Positions 52,329 to 60,182 of a stretch of DNA of 64,000 bases are shown here, piece by piece. The stretch lies in NCBI RefSeq assembly GCF_014873765.1, contig NZ_JADBGG010000017.1, positions 40,540-104,539 on the forward strand. The letters run 5' to 3'. Each line of letters begins with the position of its first letter. Position 1 is the first letter of the stretch. The DNA is from Desulfomicrobium macestii. Lineage in GTDB: Bacteria > Desulfobacterota > Desulfovibrionia > Desulfovibrionales > Desulfomicrobiaceae. Below the pieces are notes generated by a model, which saw nothing but the letters and a program-made list of their open reading frames with translations, had not been told where the DNA came from and made no database searches. The position numbers were made by a program, and so were the translations under genes.

Positions 52329-54869
52329 TCAAGGCTGATAGGTGTACTCGTAATACTGGTGCACGGCACCGTGGGCGATGGCCATTCCGCAACCGTGGCC
52401 CACGAAACGGACGGTCACGACCTGCTTGTCTCCCTTCTTGGGGTTGTTCCCAAACGAGATTTTGTAGGTTGTCTGCGTAACCTTGGGGTTTTTGTCGACC
52501 CAGACAGATTTCCATTGGAACCCGGAGGAGAAAAGGCTCGCCTTGGGGGGCGGGTAGTTGTGCTCCCTGTGGCGGCCGTCGTAAATTTCGAGTCCGCATG
52601 ACCAGACCGGCCCCGTGGAGCCTTCCGCCTTGTCGACTTTCAGCTGGATTTCCACCTCTTCTCCCGGCGCGGCCGAGACCGGCAGCGGCGACCAGCTGGC
52701 CGCGTAGTCGAATATCCAGGTGGCGCTTCGATCCTTCACGGCGATGTGGATCGAGGCGGATGTCTTTGCACCCTGAACCTTGACGGTATTGAAACGAGAG
52801 CTTTCGAGGATGTCCTGCCAGGTTCTTGTCAGCATCCAGCGTCCGCCGCCTTCGGCTACCACCGGAGCGGGCTCGAGGGCGTCCTCTTTTTCCGTAATGT
52901 CGATCGATATGGAGTCCTTGGCCAAGAACGCTCCGCTCGCGCTCTCCAGCCGGACTTCGGGACGGAAGCTGTCACCGGCCTTCAGGTTCGTGTAGGTGTG
53001 GCTCGTCTTCGACGAGCCCCCCGGCTGCACGTCCTCGGAGAAGGACGCCCCGTCGCCGAAATTCCACACGAAGCGATAGCCGTCATCGGGGCGGGCGGCC
53101 GCCTCGAACTCGTGCGTGACCTGGGTGGCGCCCTCGGCCATCTCGTATGTCACGATGCGCGGCGGCTGGATGGTGACCGTTGTCTCCTTTTCCTTATAGG
53201 TCCAGGGTTCGCTTTTGAAGCGCCTTGTTCCCGCTTCGATCTCCACATGGGCCGTCTGGCCGTCCTCGATGCCATAGAATTCCTCTTCCTCGGTCAGGGC
53301 GTGTTCGCCCAGGGGCGCGTAAAGGCGCAATTTCCTCTTCTCAAGGGTGCCGTCGGCCTTTTCGATGGCTTCGAGTTTGCCCTTGCGGAAATGCAGCGCG
53401 CGCCTGCTGACCGGCTTCCCGTCGCGGGCGATGACCAGTGTCGCCGGACCCGTGTATTCGATCGCAAGCCCGTACGCCTTCCAGGCCACGTCCTGTTCCT
53501 TGTGATGCGTCATGTCCGTATCGACCTCGATCACGTACCTCGAATACTCGGCCTCGCCGGGCACTTCCCCTTTTTCCACGCCTTTTTCGGCAAAGGCCGA
53601 GACAAGCTCCATGGTCGGAAAAAACATGTCCATCAGATCCGCGTTGGCATGGATCGCTATGGGCAGCAGCACCTTGGCCTGACTGGGCGCGTAGGCGTTC
53701 GGGATGTGATAGCGCCCCGTGGCGCCCGAGAAGGAGGCCGCGGACTCCAGTGGGTCGATCCAGATGGACTGGTCCGGGTCGAACCAGTGAAAACTGAGGC
53801 GCTCCTGCGCCATGGGTACCCGCGTCCAGTCGAAGGCTCCCCCTTGTCCGTCGTAGCGTTTCACTCTGCGTTTGATCAGATAGCCCTGAACAAGGGTCGC
53901 GCTTTCACGCAGATCGGAAAATTGCGGAGACGGATAGGCGTGCGCCAGGAGCGGGTCGTAATTGTTCGGAATGATTTTGGAAGCCTTGTCGTGGATCGTG
54001 TCCTCGGAATAGAAATGCCTGTTGGTGAAGCCCGCCACTTCGCGGACCAGACGCTCGGGATCCTGGAGGGTTCCGCCAGCGCTGGCCAGGATGGGCTGCA
54101 GTCGCGGATCAAGGAAGGGGTCTGCGGCGGCGGCACGGACATGTTCGCTGAAGATGCGCGTCTCGATGGGTTCGTCGAGGGGGTGGGAGTCGTTGCGGAC
54201 GTGCGCTGGCTGCGTCATGTCGCCCATCATGTGCATGGCCTCGCCCAGCGCCCGGTACGCCAGGGCGAGATAGACGCTGCGTTGGTCGGCATGGTCGATC
54301 GGAGCCAGATTCAGGTTGAGTTTGAAATGATTCGGCGCGAGCGTGGGCGGCAGGGGAACGCTGTCGTCGACCTCCATGGCGAGCTTGTAATAGGTCAGCC
54401 CCTGCCGGAAGCTGAACGGATTGTCCGGGTGGTCCAGCCCCCAGGTCTTTGCGTCGATGCCGGGAGCTTCATACAGGACTCCATGGGCCCAGAACTGATC
54501 CGTCAGGTATGGCTTCACAAGGCCAAGGGGGTCGTAGAAATGCCGTACCGAGGCATACAGGTGCGGTTCGTCGGCCCAGTCTCCGCCCACGATGATCCAC
54601 TGCGGCATCGTGAAGGAACCCTCGGCGATCGTGTAATGCCCGATGTCAAGGCCGGAGCTGGTCACGGCGATGCCCCGGCAGGGTTGCTGGCGCAATTCGT
54701 CCGGCAATGGTCCCAGAAGATACTTCTTCTTGCCTTCCATCTGCCTGTAGAAAACATTGACCGCTTCGTAGTTGATCTGCCGATGCGTTCCCTGGTTCCA
54801 GGCCAGGCCGTCATGCGTTGCGGCAAGAAAAAGAAGCAGAAGCGCAGTGCAGAAAAGTTTGATCTTCAT
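52329..54869 (-). CDS. Exported zinc-dependent phospholipase C/P1-nuclease-like protein with PKD domain
   Basis: An 846-residue protein. The signal peptide ends HDGLA, so the mature protein would begin WNQGTHRQIN, with the N-terminal Trp that serves as zinc ligand in phospholipase C and P1 nuclease and a following His. Further ligand-like residues are HYTIAEGS (about 78) and ALGEAMHMMGDMTQPAHVRND (split, about 203-223: His-x3-Asp and a later His), the family pattern. A PKD domain lies near 600-650 (YRFVWNFGDGASFSEDV, SHTYTNL), and a C-terminal beta domain ends KKGDKQVVTVRFVGHG. AAGGGG is 9 bases before the ATG. The TVRAL lipoprotein-like gene lies just upstream in the same operon. Confidence 0.75.
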   Translation of the reverse strand: MKIKLFCTALLLLFLAATHDGLAWNQGTHRQINYEAVNVFYRQMEGKKKYLLGPLPDELRQQPCRGIAVTSSGLDIGHYTIAEGSFTMPQWIIVGGDWADEPHLYASVRHFYDPLGLVKPYLTDQFWAHGVLYEAPGIDAKTWGLDHPDNPFSFRQGLTYYKLAMEVDDSVPLPPTLAPNHFKLNLNLAPIDHADQRSVYLALAYRALGEAMHMMGDMTQPAHVRNDSHPLDEPIETRIFSEHVRAAAADPFLDPRLQPILASAGGTLQDPERLVREVAGFTNRHFYSEDTIHDKASKIIPNNYDPLLAHAYPSPQFSDLRESATLVQGYLIKRRVKRYDGQGGAFDWTRVPMAQERLSFHWFDPDQSIWIDPLESAASFSGATGRYHIPNAYAPSQAKVLLPIAIHANADLMDMFFPTMELVSAFAEKGVEKGEVPGEAEYSRYVIEVDTDMTHHKEQDVAWKAYGLAIEYTGPATLVIARDGKPVSRRALHFRKGKLEAIEKADGTLEKRKLRLYAPLGEHALTEEEEFYGIEDGQTAHVEIEAGTRRFKSEPWTYKEKETTVTIQPPRIVTYEMAEGATQVTHEFEAAARPDDGYRFVWNFGDGASFSEDVQPGGSSKTSHTYTNLKAGDSFRPEVRLESASGAFLAKDSISIDITEKEDALEPAPVVAEGGGRWMLTRTWQDILESSRFNTVKVQGAKTSASIHIAVKDRSATWIFDYAASWSPLPVSAAPGEEVEIQLKVDKAEGSTGPVWSCGLEIYDGRHREHNYPPPKASLFSSGFQWKSVWVDKNPKVTQTTYKISFGNNPKKGDKQVVTVRFVGHGCGMAIAHGAVHQYYEYTYQP

Positions 54870-54881
54870 GAGCAAGCCCCT

Positions 54882-55745
54882 TCAGAAATCGGCCAGAAAC
54901 CAGGTGTCGCCATCTTTCATCCACCTTGCATAGAAGGTGAATCCGTCCAGTTCCAGTGCATACTCGGCAGTTCTGAGCGTTGCGTCCTTTTCCGGCTCGG
55001 CGGGAGGACTCAGGAACGTGATTTCCGCCGATTCGAACAGGGCGCCAAACGACGGCATGGCGTCGGGATTGGCCGCGAACAGAGCCGCGTAGACGTCGCG
55101 CCGGTCCTTGGCAATGAGGGCCGTAGCCCCCGTGATGTCCTTGCGGTCCATGGCCTGCCGGAAATCGTTCTGCCGCTGTCCGATGGCCTGCTTCTCGGCC
55201 TGCAGGTCCGGAGTGTTTCGCCAGTCGTAATCGTCCGTACCGAGCAGATCAGAGTCTTGTACGGGCGCCGCGCCAAGCACCGGGACAGGCACCGGGACAG
55301 GCGCCGGGACAGGCGGGGCCGTCTGCGGTTCGCCGCCCGCGTGTTCCGGTCCATCGGGCAGAGTCGCGGCAGTGGCGTTCGCCTGACGGGCCGCGAATTC
55401 CTGCATGTATTTGGCCAGCGCTTCCAGGGCGTCGACATGTTTGGCCAGGGACCCGGCATTTGCGCTTTTTGCCTCTTGGGCCAGAGACTGAATTTTCTGC
55501 ACGTCTGCTCCGAGAATGTCGATTCCGCCTTGATGCAGCTCCAGGGCAAGCCGCATGAACGGGGCAGGCAGCATGTTCCAGCCACGCAGGGCCCGGACGG
55601 TGAGTTTGCCCTCCTGTTCCAGTTCCCGCATCTCCTGTCCGGCGGAATCCGGCGCGCAGGTGGCCGGGTTGGACAGGGGCCAAATCAGGAAGCAAAGGGT
55701 GCCTGTCAACACCGCCGCCAATCTCAACGTATGCAAAACCGCCAT
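54882..55745 (-). CDS. Exported TVRAL-domain protein
   Basis: A 287-residue exported protein. The signal peptide is followed by the shared module (about 38-114: MRELEQEGKLTVRALRGW, GGIDILGADVQKIQSL, LEALAKYM), then a Pro/Ala/Val linker with tandem PVPAPVPVPVP units (about 140-155) and a C-terminal domain (about 190-287). That domain's end (YALELDGFTFYARWMKDGDT then WFLADF) resembles the cone-shaped NTF2-like folds that accompany lipoproteins; this is a guess. It is 12 bases before the phospholipase-like gene and probably carries or tethers it. GGAGA lies before the ATG chosen; a longer frame begins at 55805 but lacks a signal. Confidence 0.75.
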   Translation of the reverse strand: MAVLHTLRLAAVLTGTLCFLIWPLSNPATCAPDSAGQEMRELEQEGKLTVRALRGWNMLPAPFMRLALELHQGGIDILGADVQKIQSLAQEAKSANAGSLAKHVDALEALAKYMQEFAARQANATAATLPDGPEHAGGEPQTAPPVPAPVPVPVPVLGAAPVQDSDLLGTDDYDWRNTPDLQAEKQAIGQRQNDFRQAMDRKDITGATALIAKDRRDVYAALFAANPDAMPSFGALFESAEITFLSPPAEPEKDATLRTAEYALELDGFTFYARWMKDGDTWFLADF

Positions 55746-55800
55746 GTTCGCGTCTCCCTCTCCCCAGCGTTCAGTTTCCACACGTCCATACCCGAATCGG

Positions 55801-55828
55801 GGCACAAAAAATAGTTTTCGTTTGTGCC
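55801..55828. promoter_or_regulatory. Inverted repeat upstream of the TVRAL/phospholipase unit
   Basis: GGCACAAA (55801-55808) and TTTGTGCC (55821-55828) are a perfect 8-base dyad, 55 bases upstream of the minus-strand start. It may be an operator or a leader hairpin. No matching promoter boxes are clear. Confidence 0.4.
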
Positions 55829-56247
55829 GCGCATGGCGCGCGGAAGATTTGGCATGAGCGGCCGCCGGTACCGGGAATTCCTATCCAAAGAAAGGAGGAT
55901 GCCCTTCTTGCCAACTCGTTTGTGCGAAATTCCGGGTATCCTCGTTTTTCCCTGCAAGTATTTTGAGCCGTTGTGGCAAAATGTGTGCGGATCAATCATT
56001 TTAGCATTTGACTTTTTCGGGAAATTGTCATTTTCGGACTCTCTTGTTATTCATGCCTTGAACCTAAGCAACCTTGCAAAGACCTGTATGGTTTTACTTG
56101 CGCTTAGCGTTTCCCTCCCTGCAAGTATGAGTTCCAATTTTATGTCGATGTTCATTTTTTGCGACAAAAATGTTGTATGTTGCCAGCGTTATTGCGTGGC
56201 AAGATTGCTGCCCTGACAGATAAAATTATCGAAAGAGAGGAATACCC
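55829..56247. other. AT-rich intergenic region before the chemoreceptor gene
   Basis: Roughly 420 bases of low-GC DNA between divergent units. An open frame of about 105 codons from 55902 has AGGAGG touching its ATG, but its Cys/Phe/Leu-rich product looks like chance. No sigma28-, sigma54- or c-di-GMP-riboswitch-like pattern was found by eye. Confidence 0.4.
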
Positions 56248-58122
56248 ATGACCATACGAGTGAAATTGCTCCTCATAGCCTGCATTGCCATTCTCGGGTT
56301 CCTGAGCGTTTTTCTTGTCAACGAATACGGCAACAGCAGGCAGGCCCGGGCCGCCCATCTCTTCGAGACCGGGCTGGATGTTGAAATTCTCATGCTTGAG
56401 GCTCGCCGCGCGGAAAAGGATTTTCTGGCCCGCAAGGACCTGTCTCATGTCGATCTGGTCGCGGCCAGTGTCGAGGAGGCCATGGGTCTCCTGGAAACCA
56501 TGCGCGACTCCGAAATGGCAGGCCGGGCCCAGACGGTCGGCGGCCTGATGCGCGAATATCTGGCGGCTTTTTCCGTCGTCGTCGAAAACATGAAGAGCCA
56601 GGGGCTGAACGAGAATGAAGGGTTCACGGGCGATCTTCGCGCCTCGGTTCACGCCGTCGAGGAGATGGTCGGTGCCCAGGAGGACGACACGCTCATGGCC
56701 CAGATGCTCATGCTCCGGCGTAGGGAAAAGGATTTCATGCTGCGGGGTGAGTCTAAATATTTGGATTCATTTAAAAAAGATGCCAGTGTTATGCGGTCGG
56801 GAATCGAAGGCTCAGAGCTGTACGATGATGCAGCCCGGAAAAAGCTGCGCGAGCTCCTGTCCGCCTATGAAGACTCCTTCGCCAAGTATGTCGCCGCAGC
56901 CGAGGACATCGCCGCCAACCAGGAGCGGTTCCGGGAGGTGATCCGGACCACCGAGCCTCTCATCGAAGAGATGGCCTCGGCCGCCCGGGCCATCGTGGAG
57001 CGTGAGGATGCCATGGCCAGGAGGATATCCCTCCTTGGCGTTCTCTGCTTTTCCGCCCTGACGCTCGGCGGCATCGCCCTTGTGATGCGTTCCATCACCG
57101 CGCCCCTGAACCATCTCGCGGCCCAGAGCCTCAAGGTCTCGGAAGGCGACTATACCGTGCACTTCACCTACACGGCCCGAGACGCCATCGGCAGCCTGTC
57201 GGACGCCATGAATACCATGGTCGAGCGCACCAAGGAGATGCTCGGAGAAATCAACGCGGCCACACGGGCCCTGGCCGCGTCTTCCTCGGAGCTTTCCGCC
57301 GTTTCCTCCCAGATGGCCGACGGCTCGGTTCGGACCGCCGATCTGGCCAACTCCGTCAGCGCCGCTTCCGAGGAGGTCAGCGCCAGCATGCATACCGTTT
57401 CCGCCTCCATGGAGCAGGCCGCCGTGAACATGAACACCGTGGCAGCGGCCGCCGAGGAGATGAGCGCCACCATCCACGAGATAGCCGGTAGCTCCGAGCG
57501 GGCGAAGAACACGACGGAAAGCGCCGTGGACAAGGCAGCCCAGGCCTCGGTGAGAGTCGACAGACTTGGCGCGGCGGCCAGGGAAATCGGGGCTGTCACG
57601 GAGACCATCACGGCCATTTCCGCCCAGACCAACCTTCTGGCGCTGAACGCGACCATCGAAGCGGCACGGGCCGGCGATGCGGGCAAGGGCTTCGCAGTGG
57701 TTGCCAACGAGATCAAGGAACTGGCGTTGCAGACGTCCAGGGCCACCGAGGATATCCGGGAGCGCATCGGCGGCATCCAGGCGGTGACCGGCGACACCGT
57801 GGCCGAGATAGCGGCCATATCCACCGTCTTCGGTGACATGAACGTCATCGTCGGAGGCATCGCGGCGGCCGTGGAGGAACAGTCCGCGACCACTCGCGAC
57901 ATCGCCGAGAACGTGGGACAGGCTTCGTCAGGAATCACGGAAATCAATGAGAACGTTGCCGCCAGTTCGACCATGACCCGTACCATCAGCACGGACATCG
58001 CCAAGGTACGGACCGCCTCCGATGAAATGACCACCAGCAGCAGGACCGTGCAGCAGAGTGCGGCGGAGCTTTCGAACCTGGCCGAGCGGTTGGCGGAACT
58101 CGTGTCCCGTTTCCGGATTTGA
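56248..58122 (+). CDS. Methyl-accepting chemotaxis protein with HBM-type sensor
   Basis: A 624-residue transmembrane chemoreceptor. An N-terminal helix (about 7-24) is followed by a helical periplasmic sensor (about 30-255) with the paired phrases [16 protein letters not shown] and [17 protein letters not shown], typical of helical bimodular (HBM) domains. A second helix (about 262-284), a HAMP domain (about 285-340) and the signalling domain follow, with the hairpin tip [20 protein letters not shown] (about 463-482). It would signal to CheA/CheW; no che gene is in the window. HBM ligands known include organic acids, but this ligand is unknown. AGAGAGG lies 8 bases before the ATG. Confidence 0.92.
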   Translation: MTIRVKLLLIACIAILGFLSVFLVNEYGNSRQARAAHLFETGLDVEILMLEARRAEKDFLARKDLSHVDLVAASVEEAMGLLETMRDSEMAGRAQTVGGLMREYLAAFSVVVENMKSQGLNENEGFTGDLRASVHAVEEMVGAQEDDTLMAQMLMLRRREKDFMLRGESKYLDSFKKDASVMRSGIEGSELYDDAARKKLRELLSAYEDSFAKYVAAAEDIAANQERFREVIRTTEPLIEEMASAARAIVEREDAMARRISLLGVLCFSALTLGGIALVMRSITAPLNHLAAQSLKVSEGDYTVHFTYTARDAIGSLSDAMNTMVERTKEMLGEINAATRALAASSSELSAVSSQMADGSVRTADLANSVSAASEEVSASMHTVSASMEQAAVNMNTVAAAAEEMSATIHEIAGSSERAKNTTESAVDKAAQASVRVDRLGAAAREIGAVTETITAISAQTNLLALNATIEAARAGDAGKGFAVVANEIKELALQTSRATEDIRERIGGIQAVTGDTVAEIAAISTVFGDMNVIVGGIAAAVEEQSATTRDIAENVGQASSGITEINENVAASSTMTRTISTDIAKVRTASDEMTTSSRTVQQSAAELSNLAERLAELVSRFRI

Positions 58123-58403
58123 AGCCCGCCATGACGCGTCATAACCGTATGACATCATAACCCGCGGCCCCTCTGAGTCGCGCCCGTGTGCTTGGATTCC
58201 GGTGCCGCAAAGGCAATTCGTTGTGTGGCGAGGATGTTACATGCGATTTTTTAGTTGGAACAAACGCGTGTCGCGATCATACTCATTTACGGATTTGAAA
58301 ATGTCATACAGTTGAGCTGCGTGGTCTTCCCCCGGGGTGCCGCTGTGATCCCGGGACCTGAAGATCCCGCGACGGGAGAAGCGCTGCCATGCGCCCATGA
58401 ATA
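58123..58403. other. Non-coding gap after the chemoreceptor gene
   Basis: About 280 bases without a credible gene. A perfect 12-base palindrome, ATGACGCGTCAT, sits at 58131-58142 just past the chemoreceptor stop, with no T-run. The rest gives no recognisable motif and leads into the two-component remnant. Confidence 0.4.
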
Positions 58404-58704
58404 ATGATCATCGACGACGGGGCCAGCATCTGCAAGGCCCTTTACGACTTCCTGGATGATTTCGATGAGTTCGATCTGCGCAGGGTGCCCTCGGCCGAGG
58501 GCGCCCTGGCCGAACTTGAACACCAAGCCCCCGGGCGTGGTTATGGGGCTGGGGTTTACGGTCTCCTATTTCATCGTCACACGCAGCCACAAGGGCCGCA
58601 TGCGCGTGGAGTCCGCCCCGGGCGAAGACACGCGGTTCATCGTGGAATTGCCCTTGACGGGAGGCGTTCGAGGATCAGGTTCCGAAGAGTGCCTGGATGG
58701 ATGA
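58404..58704 (+). pseudogene. Fused remnants of a response regulator and a histidine kinase
   Basis: From 58404 one frame reads MIIDDGASICKALYDFLDDF then PSAEGALAELE, the start of a receiver domain with its acidic pocket. At about 58521 the sense switches to another frame reading TKPPGVVMGLGFTVSYFIVT then SHKGRMRVESAPGEDTRFIV, the C-terminal G-boxes of a HATPase domain, ending at 58704. The kinase frame lacks H-box, N-box and the rest of both genes. A deletion that joined the beginning of a regulator gene to the end of a kinase gene explains this best. The usual kinase phrase GTGLGL has decayed to VVMGLGF. Confidence 0.7.
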
Positions 58705-59024
58705 GCGCCGGAACGTCGGTGGCGAATTCCGGCCGATCGGAAGTCCGTTGATTTCAAGAACCCGGGTCAGCCTGAGGCTGTGAGGCCACGAGGAAAAGAT
58801 CCGGGGTCTGATTTTCGATGTCGCTCAATCATGACGCCTCTTTCGCAAGAAATCGATCCGGTCATCCCGGACCAGATCCGCCAGCCTGTGCGTGTGGCTG
58901 ACACGTCGTGACCAGAGGCCGGGGTTTTCGAGGCGAATACGTGTCCTCTTCACGCCCCTCCTTTTTGCCTGTTTCGCCTACTTTCCCCTTCGATGTCGCC
59001 GTGCCGGTTCCATGACCGTCCCCG
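58705..59024. other. Gap between two gene remnants
   Basis: About 320 bases with no gene I can support. Open frames here have no family sequence or start signal. Because both flanks hold decayed genes, this is probably also degenerate coding DNA. Confidence 0.4.
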
Positions 59025-59177
59025 GGCGGCAACCATTTCGCGTCCAAGCCCCACGAAGCGAATACTGACCATCTTTCCCCCCCCTTTTTTTGGGCTGTGT
59101 CCATTTTCAAACACGACTTGGAGGTTGTCTGGGTACCCTTGGCATTCCTGTCGACCCGGGTAGACTGCCGTTTGGAC
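59025..59177 (-). pseudogene. Decayed second copy of the phospholipase-like C-terminus
   Basis: On the minus strand, VDRNAKGTQTTSK in one frame and PKKGGGKMVSIRFVGLG in another line up with VDKNPKVTQTTYK and PKKGDKQVVTVRFVGHG at the C-terminus of the protein encoded at 52329-54869 (corresponding bases about 52371-52522). DNA identity is clear by eye, for example AGGTTGTCTG and GTCGACCC are shared at matching spacing. Frameshifts and the absence of the other 800 residues mark it as a remnant of a duplicated gene. Confidence 0.65.
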
Positions 59178-59369
59178 ATCGCCCATCAATCATGCTAACG
59201 GCAACTTCATGGCTTCCTTTCTGATTTTGTTGGGGAATATTTTTTGGAATTTCCACGTAGATGTGTCAGGTTGTTATGAGAAGATGATATTTTGCCTTAA
59301 TAATTCCATGCATATGCAAGCTGTCTTCTTCTTTTTGCACCGATCTTGCAGCGCAGGTAAAAAAGGAAA
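59178..59369. other. AT-rich leader region of the TVP38 operon
   Basis: Low-GC region before the membrane protein gene; it must contain the operon promoter, but no pair of boxes with good spacing stands out. AAAAAGGA directly precedes the ATG at 59370. Confidence 0.35.
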
Positions 59370-60182
59370 ATGGTCAAATCCGTATTCAGTGCTTTCACTT
59401 CACTCGCCGCAACAGGCATGAAAAGACCTCTGCTTGGGATCGCCTCCGGCATTGTGTTCGTCGGCCTGATTCTCGCGGTGCTCGTCTATTTTGATCTTCA
59501 CGAGCAGCTGGTCGCATTGCTGGAGTGGATAGACGCGCAGGGTGTGATGGCCGGAGTCTACTTCATCCTGCTGATGGCGGCGGTAGTGGTCCTCCTTTTG
59601 CCGGGCTTTTTCGTCACCACGGGTGCCGGCTTCGTGTTCGGCGTCATCGAGGGGACCGCGCTGGTCGTGGCGGGCACGGCCATCGGCGCGTCGCTGGCCT
59701 TTCTGATCGCCCGTCACCTGCTTGGCGAGCGCGCCTCGCGGTTCATCGTCAGTCACGGCAGGTTGCAGGTCGTCAGCGACGAAATGGCGCGTCACGACTT
59801 GAAAGTCGTGATGCTCACCCGGCTGATCCCGTTCTTTCCGGGCAAGATTTCCAATTATCTCTTCGGACTGACACGGTTCACGTTCAAGGGCTTCGTGCTC
59901 GGTTCGCTGATCGGGTTCATTCCGTTTTCGTTGCACAACGTCTACCTGGGCTCGATCACCGCCGATCTGGCAAGCCTTTTGCGGGGCGAGATGGAGCGCT
60001 CGCCGTTGCAGTGGGCGATATATGGCCTGGGGTTCGTCATGACGATCGTTGCGTTGCTCTATTTCAACAAACTGGCGCGGCGGGCCCTGGCGGAGTATTC
60101 GCGGGAAAGCGAAGGCGCGCAGGGCGGCAAGCCCGGGCCTGAAGCAGGGGAAAGGGCAGGACCCGCCAAGGACAGCTCATGA
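59370..60182 (+). CDS. TVP38/TMEM64 (DedA-like) membrane protein
   Basis: A 270-residue inner-membrane protein of the VTT/SNARE-associated superfamily. It has about six hydrophobic helices; the conserved core is LLLPGFFVTTGAGFVFGVIE (about residues 74-93), then ASLAFLIARHLLGER and LTRLIPFFPGKISNYLFGLT (about 148-167). The middle Pro-Gly turns form re-entrant loops. DedA/VTT proteins move or flip lipid carriers across the membrane. Its stop overlaps the next start (ATGA), so it works with the glycosidase and glycosyltransferase encoded after it, perhaps exporting a glycolipid intermediate (inference). The C-terminal tail is charged and cytosolic. Confidence 0.88.
   Translation: MVKSVFSAFTSLAATGMKRPLLGIASGIVFVGLILAVLVYFDLHEQLVALLEWIDAQGVMAGVYFILLMAAVVVLLLPGFFVTTGAGFVFGVIEGTALVVAGTAIGASLAFLIARHLLGERASRFIVSHGRLQVVSDEMARHDLKVVMLTRLIPFFPGKISNYLFGLTRFTFKGFVLGSLIGFIPFSLHNVYLGSITADLASLLRGEMERSPLQWAIYGLGFVMTIVALLYFNKLARRALAEYSRESEGAQGGKPGPEAGERAGPAKDSS

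Noticed and set aside
52746..55814. A plus-strand open frame of about 1020 codons
   Set aside because: Antisense to the phospholipase-like and TVRAL genes, which carry signal peptides and family residues; the plus-strand product looks like GC-driven noise.
55902..56216. A possible Cys/Phe-rich small protein with AGGAGG before its ATG
   Set aside because: The ribosome site touches the start codon with no spacing, codon use is unlike the neighbours, and the DNA looks like a promoter region.
56180..56247. Sigma54 or sigma28 promoter for the chemoreceptor gene
   Set aside because: TGGCAAGATTGC has the right words but its GG-GC spacing is too short, and no TAAA/GCCGATAA pair is present.
58131..58142. 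Perfect palindrome ATGACGCGTCAT as a regulator site
   Set aside because: It sits just after the chemoreceptor stop rather than near a start, and nothing downstream is an intact gene; it may be chance.
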